Shown: piece after piece, positions 8,751-14,280 of the stretch
Layout: each line of letters starts with the position of its first letter
How positions within the stretch are numbered: position 1 is the first letter of the stretch
Assembly (NCBI GenBank): GCA_019594025.1
Contig: JAFDUB010000014.1
Location: forward strand, 1 to 23,594
Direction: 5' to 3'
DNA from: Thermoplasmata archaeon
GTDB lineage: Archaea > Thermoplasmatota > Thermoplasmata > Halarchaeoplasmatales > Halarchaeoplasmataceae
Length of the DNA: 23,594 nucleotides
Translations under genes and position numbers: made by a program
The notes under the pieces: model-generated
Seen by the model: only the letters and a program-made list of their open reading frames with translations
Databases searched by the model: none
Told to the model about the DNA's origin: nothing

Positions 8751-9293
8751 GATTTAGTAGTCCACTATCCAATCAACAGCGTAGTCTGCATCGTTGTAGA
8801 GCCAGTAGCCTTCACCAGGCTGGAACACAAAATTCTCTGGATCGTAGTCGTAAGCTACGTTGTACTCCTCGGAAGCATCGAAGTATCCTATACGGCTTAC
8901 CTCTGTTGGAATGTTGTGATTACCTGCTGTTGAACTGGGCAAACCTACCATATTCCATCCGGGCTGCAGTGTTATTGTGGTGCTGGTTGGTTCCGTACCA
9001 GCTACCGTCAATACATCATCCACCGTCATCCGTATCCATATGCCCATGGTGTGATCCCAGCTCGCTAAGTTATTGTATTTATCATCTCTTCCTGGTACGT
9101 ACGTGAGCCATTCATCCGTAGTTGCATCGTAGTACATCACTCTATCGTAGTTACCAGATATGCCGTAATCCTCGTGTTCTAGTATATACTCCAAGTCGGT
9201 GTTCTCCAATTCGAGATAGAAGGATACGAAGTTCCAGCCGTCTGCATCTCCACCAGCATAAAGCTCGATATCCATAGTCACTTGTTCCTCTAC

Positions 9294-9440
9294 CACGGTC
9301 AGCGTTGCTGTATCCGTCAGTGTTCCATACGTACCTGTAACAGTCCACGTACCGGCAAACTCGGAAGTGTACACGTTATCCGTCCAACTACCCCCTGCTT
9401 CAGCATCGATCGACCATGTAGTTTCATCAGTAACATCACC
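9294..9440 (-). repeat. Ig-like coding repeat, unit A (147 bp)
   Basis: This 147-bp unit is matched by a second 147-bp unit at 9552-9698 with roughly four fifths of the bases identical by eye. Both encode the same Ig-like strand pattern. Unit B ends exactly where plus-strand coding starts, so its homology to the area beyond unit A stops at the junction near 9699. Confidence 0.75.
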
Positions 9441-9551
9441 GATTTCATTTCCGAATTCGTCGTAAACGGTGGCATTGTAAGCCTGTGACTCTCCCGCCTG
9501 AATTGAAGAGTCTGATGGAGTTATCTCGATATAAGCAGCATCTCCAGGCTC

Positions 9552-9698
9552 TACGGTCAGTGTTGCTGTGTCTGTAAGTGTTCCATAACTACCGGTTACA
9601 GTCCATGTACCCGCGTTCTCAGATGTATATACGTTGTCCAACCAGTTACCGCCTGCCTCTGCTTCGATCGACCAGTTCGTTTCACCGGTCACATCACC
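9552..9698 (-). repeat. Ig-like coding repeat, unit B (147 bp)
   Basis: Partner of the unit at 9294-9440. Both begin with TACGGTCAG or CACGGTCAG and end with AACATCACC or CACATCACC on the plus strand. Beyond base 9698 the two flanks no longer resemble each other. Confidence 0.75.
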
Positions 9699-9712
9699 TT
9701 GGGATTGAGTAC

Positions 9713-10145
9713 CACATCCGAGCACATCAACCTTATAGTACCGCTTCACGAGCACGGCCCCTTCGGCTGGATCGAAAGCCCGGTCAACGGTACCGTGATA
9801 ACGGAGAACGAACTGGTCCACTTCGTGGGAGCGACTAACTCTACGGAGGGAAACATAACCGTCGAATGGACCTCCGATATCGGTGGCTTCCTTTCAAGTC
9901 AGAAAGAATTCAGCCGTTCTTTGAGCGCCGGCACCCACACAATCACTTTCAGGGTAAGGGACGAACGGAACGAATGGTCGGAACCCGACAGTATCGTTGT
10001 GATTGTGGAGGAAGAAAAAAAGGAGCCGATGGTGGCGGAGACCGACAGGACATGGCTGCACATCGGAATCATATTGATGATCGGCGGCCTCTTTCTAACC
10101 TACGCAACCCATGAAATAAAGGCCAGAAGGAGTGAAGAAAGGTGA
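9713..10145 (+). pseudogene. 5'-truncated PKD/Ig-type membrane protein end
   Basis: The frame can be opened at a TTG (9699), but there is no ribosome site before it and no signal peptide. The real N-terminus seems lost at the junction with the opposite-strand gene. The visible part is one PKD/Ig-like domain (SPVNGTVIT---LVHFVGATNS, NITVEWTSDIGGFLS, SLSAGTHTITFRVRD, NEWSEPDSIVVIV) followed by one membrane span (WLHIGIILMIGGLFLTYAT) and a basic tail (KARRSEER), so it is an outside-facing domain anchored at its C-terminus. Its stop overlaps the start of the signal peptidase gene by 4 nt (GTGA), indicating a shared transcript and coupled translation; it may be a client or partner of that peptidase. 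Confidence 0.6.
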
Positions 10146-11677
10146 AAGACTGGTTGAAAACCATAACTTCGTACCGGACTTCGTTGAACATCCCAAAAAC
10201 CTTGGGCAATATTTTACTAGCTGCCTTGATACTCATACTGCTCTCCAGGGCTGCAGCTTTTGCATCCGGTGAAGAACCGGTCACCCCTATTTCCGTCGTA
10301 TCAAGCGAGAGTATGGAGCCCACCATGAACGTGGGGGATATCGTATTCTGGACACCCGCTGGAACAGACTCGATCAGAGAGGGGGACATAGTGGTGTTCA
10401 GGAGCACCGTACACGGCGGTGAAACCGTTTCACACCGGGTGATAGAGGTAAGAGAAATCAACGGTCGTATCGAGCTTATCACCCAGGGCGACGCTAACGA
10501 CAGGCCGAATCCCAGCCCGGTCACCGAATCCAACCTGCTGGGCCGGGTAATCAGCATAGGCGACTTGCCGTTCGTAATACCGTTCATAGGCCACCTGTGG
10601 CTCGGCATGAGCGGTTTTATCGGTGCCACTTTAGGCACCATGGGCGCCGGCGGACTGGTTATGATGGTACCTTTAGCCACCGTGGGCGTAATGCTGATCG
10701 TGACAATCCTATTTTTACCTGAAAAAAAGGACGACGAAGAGAGCAGGTTAAAGCAGTTGATACTAGGTGACGAGGAAGACAAGATACACCCGCTGAAAGT
10801 ATTCTTGGTGCTGCTGATAGCTTTCTCTTTAATTATAATCACACCATCAGTTTACTCGGGTGAAGAGCAGACCATAGCCGTAGGGGTCGGTGAGGAGGCG
10901 GAACCCGCGGACGAGCAGTTCTCCTACGTACGACCGGGGCAGACCATATACGGCAACCACAGCATGACTAACTTTGGGTTGATGCGGACCAACATATACG
11001 TTTACAACGAAGCTAAACAAGATTGGCTGAGTATAGAAGAGAATTACCTTACTGTGGAAGGTGGCGAATCCGCGAGGGTGGGTTTTATGATCACCATTCC
11101 CGAGCATACGGAAAGCGGTAACTACATGTTCAATCTAAGAAGTCATTACTCTCCCTTCTGGTCCCTCTATCCGGATTATTTCGTCCTGAACTCACTTGAA
11201 GAGAATCCCCGACAAGGAGCACTCGGTCTGAACCTACTGACCGTACTCCTTTTCTCCACTCTATCAATGGGCGCTATGATGGCAACTTCTTACGCCTACG
11301 ACGAGTTCATCCTGTGGAAGCGCTATTACGAAGTTAAAAATTCAAAAAAGAAGCACCCCAAAACCGCACGTATCAAAGCGTTGTACAAAAAATACACCGA
11401 CTGGCTCAGAGGGGTTGACGTGGTCGATTTAATCGCCGTACCCCTCTCACTTTTCGGAGCCGACCTGTGGATACTTCTGCTCACCGTTCCACTCTCCAGC
11501 ATAACCGCCTACTTACTGGGCTGCAGATGGAGGGGGGAGCACTACACCGCCGCTTTGACAGCCTCGGGAATAACCATCGGTGCGGTCTATATGATACCCC
11601 TCCTGCAGATATCCGCCGACTTGTCGATTTTACTACTCGGATTGACGGTGGTCATCGTATTACTCATCATTCTCTAA
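10142..11677 (+). CDS. Signal peptidase I (SipW-like) fused to multi-pass membrane region
   Basis: 511 residues, GTG start with AAGGAGTGAAGAAAG before it, overlapping the upstream stop. The N-terminal part is an archaeal/ER-type type I signal peptidase: membrane span about 21-40, catalytic Ser57 in SSESMEPTM, box GDIVVF (81-86), His98 in SHRVIEV taking the role that Lys has in most bacteria, and Asp117/Asp120 in TQGDAND. It cleaves signal peptides from exported proteins at the outer face of the membrane. The protein is far longer than a usual SipW (about 180-200 residues). Further spans are visible at about 142-163, 169-192, 218-237, 359-383, 427-460 and 466-511, with an outside beta-domain at about 258-350. 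Such an extension suggests a dedicated enzyme for particular surface proteins. What the extension does is not known. Confidence 0.85.
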   Translation: MKDWLKTITSYRTSLNIPKTLGNILLAALILILLSRAAAFASGEEPVTPISVVSSESMEPTMNVGDIVFWTPAGTDSIREGDIVVFRSTVHGGETVSHRVIEVREINGRIELITQGDANDRPNPSPVTESNLLGRVISIGDLPFVIPFIGHLWLGMSGFIGATLGTMGAGGLVMMVPLATVGVMLIVTILFLPEKKDDEESRLKQLILGDEEDKIHPLKVFLVLLIAFSLIIITPSVYSGEEQTIAVGVGEEAEPADEQFSYVRPGQTIYGNHSMTNFGLMRTNIYVYNEAKQDWLSIEENYLTVEGGESARVGFMITIPEHTESGNYMFNLRSHYSPFWSLYPDYFVLNSLEENPRQGALGLNLLTVLLFSTLSMGAMMATSYAYDEFILWKRYYEVKNSKKKHPKTARIKALYKKYTDWLRGVDVVDLIAVPLSLFGADLWILLLTVPLSSITAYLLGCRWRGEHYTAALTASGITIGAVYMIPLLQISADLSILLLGLTVVIVLLIIL

Positions 11678-11806
11678 CCGGCCGTATTTTTGTTATCGTA
11701 TATATCTTCTAAAAGCGTCCACGGTATTTTAAAAAACAAAAAAGCGTCCATGATCTTATCAGACCTGTGATTCTCACAAAAGAAAGATCGGGTTACAGTC
11801 AAAGAC

Positions 11807-11818
11807 ACTTTTTTTTAT
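11807..11818 (+). terminator. T-run terminator after the signal peptidase gene
   Basis: ACTTTTTTTTATG with eight consecutive T at 11809-11816, about 130 nt after the stop at 11677. Archaeal RNA polymerase can stop at such runs without a stem-loop. Confidence 0.4.
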
Positions 11819-11912
11819 GCCGCCTTGTGCCGAATTTACCCATAGATGAGGATAGACATATGTCCCCTCCGCTAGATGGATGAATGTTTTGGTGTATGAC
11901 GACACACCTTAG

Positions 11913-12056
11913 GTGAAATCAGGTATACTCGAAACCGTTTTAACGGGAATAGAGAGTAGTGGTGTTGTGGATACGCCACAGAGAATAAGGATGGTGTCGT
12001 AAGATGCCCGTCAAACTTCTTTGGAAGCCCCTTCCGTCAGGGAGGGGTGGATTCAC
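11913..12056 (+). mobile_element. IS200/IS605-type relic: degenerate tnpB tail and right-end hairpin
   Basis: The frame from 11913 reads VKSGILETVLTGIESSGVVD, then TPQRIRMVS, a stop, then DARQTSLEAPSVREGWIH. The last piece resembles the C-terminal tail of many archaeal TnpB proteins just before the element end. The DNA carries the typical right-end hairpin: CCCCTTCC (12028-12035), loop GTCA, GGGAGGGG (12040-12047), eight pairs with one G-T, followed by TGGATTCAC. The zinc-ribbon and RuvC parts of TnpB are missing, so it cannot move by itself. In intact elements this strip also makes the guide (omega) RNA. Family assignment is from pattern recognition only. Confidence 0.55.
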
Positions 12057-12072
12057 ACGATATTCAATCGAT

Positions 12073-12104
12073 AAGATTATATGCACTTGTTTCCTTTAGG
12101 GGGG
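12073..12104 (+). promoter_or_regulatory. Possible promoter of the KaiC-like gene
   Basis: AAGATTATATGC at 12073-12084 is TATA-like. A transcript start about 25 nt later falls near the G6 tract (12099-12104), leaving a leader of under 20 nt. The G tract is too far from the start codon for a normal Shine-Dalgarno site, so translation may not depend on one here. Confidence 0.3.
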
Positions 12105-12120
12105 ACACCATCCTAATAAC

Positions 12121-12831
12121 GTGATGCTCATGTTTCGGAATACTATACCTGGATTGGATAGGGTTTTTATAACCGACATAAAACCCCCTAAAGTCGTACT
12201 AGTCACCGGGCCACCTGGCTCCATGAAGACAAGTTTTTGCTACTCTATGATGACTAAATTTGTTGAAAATACGAAATCATTTGGTCTTTATACCACTTTG
12301 GAAGAGACCGTCGAGAGCCACCTGGCGAACATGAAAAGTTTAGGTATAGATTTGAGCTTGAATATGCAGATATCCGACATCACTGACCTCAGAGAAATAG
12401 ACCAGATAGTGGAAGATGAGGAGGAAACGGATTACATCGATTTCTTGGAAAGGATGCTGAGACATTTCAAGCAGGAAAAAGGCGATAAATTCAAGGTTTT
12501 CGCCTTGGATTCATTGGGAGCCCTTTACTCGCTGATGGAACATGAAGAAAATATGAGAAAAAAGATGTTCTACTTCTTCAAATTGTTACGGGATTTGGAC
12601 CTGTACAGCTTCGTGGTTATGGAGCGAAGTATTGGTGCAGAAGCGAACCTCCTGGGTAACGAGGGGTTCCTCGTAGACGGTTTGATTATGCTGGGAATAG
12701 ATCGGAACAGGGGAAAGCTCACACGTTATCTGCAGATTGAAAAGATGCGAGCATGCAAACACAGTATGGAGAAACACGCCATCGATATCGGTCCGGATGG
12801 AATGAAAATACTCGGACCTATATTTGAATAA
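12121..12831 (+). CDS. KaiC/RecA-like ATPase, single domain
   Basis: 236 residues with one RecA-fold ATPase domain of the KaiC type. Visible: Walker A GPPGSMKTS (30-38), acidic pair Glu61-Glu62 after strand LYTTL as in KaiC, Walker B KVFALDS (125-131), and the C-terminal KMRACKHSMEKHAIDIGPDGM pattern (208-228, His near the end of the domain), which is usual for archaeal single-domain KaiC paralogues. Such proteins act in signalling or as assembly switches in archaea; no clock is implied. The start is GTG 12121 or ATG 12124/12130; no SD decides it. It is followed at 100 bp by a gene with its own promoter for a zinc-ribbon coiled-coil protein, then a TPR protein; the three could work as a signalling or scaffold group, but that rests on order only. 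Confidence 0.75.
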   Translation: MMLMFRNTIPGLDRVFITDIKPPKVVLVTGPPGSMKTSFCYSMMTKFVENTKSFGLYTTLEETVESHLANMKSLGIDLSLNMQISDITDLREIDQIVEDEEETDYIDFLERMLRHFKQEKGDKFKVFALDSLGALYSLMEHEENMRKKMFYFFKLLRDLDLYSFVVMERSIGAEANLLGNEGFLVDGLIMLGIDRNRGKLTRYLQIEKMRACKHSMEKHAIDIGPDGMKILGPIFE

Positions 12832-12866
12832 ATTTAGATCATACATCTCGTAATGTATTAGTAAGG

Positions 12867-12875
12867 TATATAAAT
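12867..12875 (+). promoter_or_regulatory. TATA box of the coiled-coil zinc-ribbon gene
   Basis: GGTATATAAATTAG gives a near-perfect archaeal TATA box about 60 nt before the TTG start at 12932. The expected transcript start near 12897 gives a leader of about 35 nt that contains the AGGGGG ribosome site at 12919-12924, 7 nt before TTG. This site decides the unusual start. Confidence 0.6.
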
Positions 12876-12931
12876 TAGAAGTACTATGCCCTAATAAGTC
12901 GTAACCAGAATACCCACTAGGGGGAATAAAA

Positions 12932-14227
12932 TTGCCAGACGAAGACGAGTTCCTTACGGAAATGGAAGGATACGTTAGCAAGCTAAAGCAGCAGAAGAGC
13001 GTTCTAGACGAGAAGGAAGCCAATGTTGAAGAGAAAGAAGAAGAGCTTCTGGAAAAAGAGAAAAAAATTAATTTGGAAAAGCAGACTCTTGCCAAGAGAG
13101 GAGAGGAACTTGAAGAGTTAAAGGAAAAAATCGATAAAAGAAGTTCCGAACTCGAAGAAGCTCGAGAAAAACTCGACAAAGAACGAACTGAGATCAAATC
13201 GGTGAGAGACTCTCTTTTGAGTAAAATTGACGAGGCGGAAAGGATAAAAGAAGATGTTTTAGTTAGGCAAGAGAAGTTGATGGAAAGAGAAGAAGCTATG
13301 GTGGAGCGTGAAACCGATCTCGATGAGAGGGAAAACATCATCGTTACCAAAGAAGAGGATATACTCAACAAGCGTTCGGAACTATTGGATACTCTCGGTG
13401 AACTAAAAAGTTCACTTGACGACGCTCTTTCTCAAAGCCGAGATGTTATGGAAAAAGAAGGGCAGCTGCTTAACCAGGATAAAAAGCTATCAGATACTAG
13501 GAGCCGTCTTTTAGAGGCCCATAAAAAGATGCTGGAAAGAGAAAGGGACGTAATGTCGGAGATGTTTGAAATCCAGTTAGAAGTACCCGATTTACCTGAA
13601 AGGGCGGAAGTGAGCGCAGAGGAAGATATCGGAGAAGTACCTCAGACTGAAGTTGAAGAGGAACCCGAAGAGGAAGAGGCCGAAGAGGAAGAACCCGAAG
13701 AAGAGGAAGAGCCCGAAGAAGAAGAGGTACCCGAAGAGGAAGAAGAGCCTGAGGAAGAAGCCGAAGAAGAAGAGCAGCTGGAATGTCCAAACTGCGGAAC
13801 CGAACTCGAGCCTGATGCAGATATTTGCTACGCATGCGGGACCGAACTGGGTGAAGAGGAAGAAGAGCCCGAAGAAGAAGGACAGCTCGAATGTCCAAAC
13901 TGCGGAACTGAACTCGACACAGATGCAGAGATCTGCTACGCATGCGGGACCGAACTGGGTGAAGAGGAAGCCGAAGAGGAAGAAGAACCCGAAGAAGAAG
14001 GACAGCTCGAATGTCCAAACTGCGGAACCGAACTAAGCACGGATGCTGAAATATGTTACGCATGCGGAACCGATATGGGCGAAGAAGAGGAACCTGAAGA
14101 GGGAGAAAGCGATGAGTTAGCCTGTCCAGTGTGCGGAACCGAATTGAGTCCTGAAGCAGAGATGTGTTACGCATGCGGAACCGAGCTAAACCAAGCGGGC
14201 TCAACCAGCAAGAAAAAAATCGTGTAA
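12932..14227 (+). CDS. Coiled-coil protein with four C-terminal zinc ribbons
   Basis: 431 residues, TTG start with AGGGGG 7 nt before. Residues 5-215 are almost pure heptad coiled coil rich in Glu, Lys and Arg. Residues 226-282 form a Glu/Pro linker of extreme negative charge. Four short zinc ribbons follow, each CP-CGTEL (8-10 residues) CYACGT: Cys285/288/299/302, 321/324/335/338, 361/364/375/378 and 398/401/412/415, parted by acidic linkers. No signal peptide or membrane span, so it is cytoplasmic. No enzyme domain is present, so the likely role is a scaffold or adaptor: a long rod with metal-bound knobs. It lies between a KaiC-like ATPase and a TPR protein, which would fit a complex, but no partner is proven. 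It is not a family I can name. Confidence 0.75.
   Translation: MPDEDEFLTEMEGYVSKLKQQKSVLDEKEANVEEKEEELLEKEKKINLEKQTLAKRGEELEELKEKIDKRSSELEEAREKLDKERTEIKSVRDSLLSKIDEAERIKEDVLVRQEKLMEREEAMVERETDLDERENIIVTKEEDILNKRSELLDTLGELKSSLDDALSQSRDVMEKEGQLLNQDKKLSDTRSRLLEAHKKMLERERDVMSEMFEIQLEVPDLPERAEVSAEEDIGEVPQTEVEEEPEEEEAEEEEPEEEEEPEEEEVPEEEEEPEEEAEEEEQLECPNCGTELEPDADICYACGTELGEEEEEPEEEGQLECPNCGTELDTDAEICYACGTELGEEEAEEEEEPEEEGQLECPNCGTELSTDAEICYACGTDMGEEEEPEEGESDELACPVCGTELSPEAEMCYACGTELNQAGSTSKKKIV
13784..14176 (+). repeat. Four coding repeats of a zinc-ribbon and acidic linker unit
   Basis: Four units of about 108-120 bp. Stretches such as GAATGTCCAAACTGCGGAAC and TACGCATGCGG recur almost exactly in units 1-3; unit 4 is more diverged at its first Cys pair (CPVCG). 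Unit spacing in residues is 36, 40 and 37. Length changes come from the GAA/GAG linker. The pattern suggests recent tandem growth by slippage or unequal crossing over. Confidence 0.8.
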
Positions 14228-14234
14228 CCCCTTA

Positions 14235-14268
14235 GAAAACCTTTTAACCTTTTTACTTCTTTTTGTGT
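14235..14268 (+). terminator. T-rich tract after the zinc-ribbon gene
   Basis: Between the stop at 14227 and the next start at 14281, the sequence CCTTTTAACCTTTTTACTTCTTTTT holds several T runs. It can act as a full or leaky terminator; if leaky, the TPR gene is cotranscribed with the one before. Confidence 0.35.
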
Positions 14269-14280
14269 TGAGTTGATGTA

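Larger units (their letters stand above)
8754..9720 (-). pseudogene. 5'-truncated secreted Ig-repeat protein with C-terminal GWN module
   Basis: The reading frame is open back to an ATG at 9821, but the first 35-40 codons of that frame are antisense to a real plus-strand gene and carry no signal peptide, so the true 5' end is missing. What remains is two Ig-like (bacterial Big/invasin-type) repeats (DVT-ET-WSI-AEAGG--WTDNVYTSE then GTWTVTG-YGTLTDTATLTV) and the 166-residue GWN module at 8757-9254 ending in DYAVDWIVDY at the stop. It is closely related to the gene at the right edge of the window (23436 onward). It was probably a surface or secreted protein; whether a shortened product is still made is unknown. 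An assembly artefact is an alternative to a genuine truncation. Confidence 0.65.
11678..12120. other. Long non-coding stretch with mobile-element relic
   Basis: No intact gene in 443 bases. In order: an 11-base direct repeat AAAAGCGTCCA at 11711-11721 and 11740-11750; an eight-T run at 11809-11816 that can end transcription of the signal peptidase gene; the IS200/IS605-type relic (11913-12056); a TATA-like stretch; and a G6 tract before the KaiC-like gene. The eleven-base arms AGGATGGTGTC (11988-11998) and GACACCATCCT (12104-12114) are perfectly complementary. Confidence 0.6.

Noticed and set aside
9699..9838. TTG at 9699 as a true start of the plus-strand PKD-type protein
   Set aside because: No ribosome site or promoter, no signal peptide for a protein whose domain must be outside, and bases before it are coding on the other strand.
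10069..10842. Minus-strand open frame of 257 codons under the signal peptidase gene
   Set aside because: Ser-rich low-complexity shadow of a clearly coding signal peptidase; no start signal or motif.
12586..13371. Minus-strand open frame of 261 codons across the KaiC-like and coiled-coil genes
   Set aside because: It spans the gap and parts of two real genes on the other strand, and its Ser/Phe-rich sequence is what antisense of coiled coil gives.
13784..14176. Regular direct repeats considered as a CRISPR array
   Set aside because: Units are in frame, code for zinc ribbons and differ at third codon positions; there are no unique spacers.
13497..14204. Minus-strand open frame of 235 codons over the zinc-ribbon repeats
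   Set aside because: It is the antisense of the GAA/GAG-rich repeats, giving a Leu/Arg/Pro-rich product with no domain; the plus-strand frame has zinc ribbons, promoter and ribosome site.
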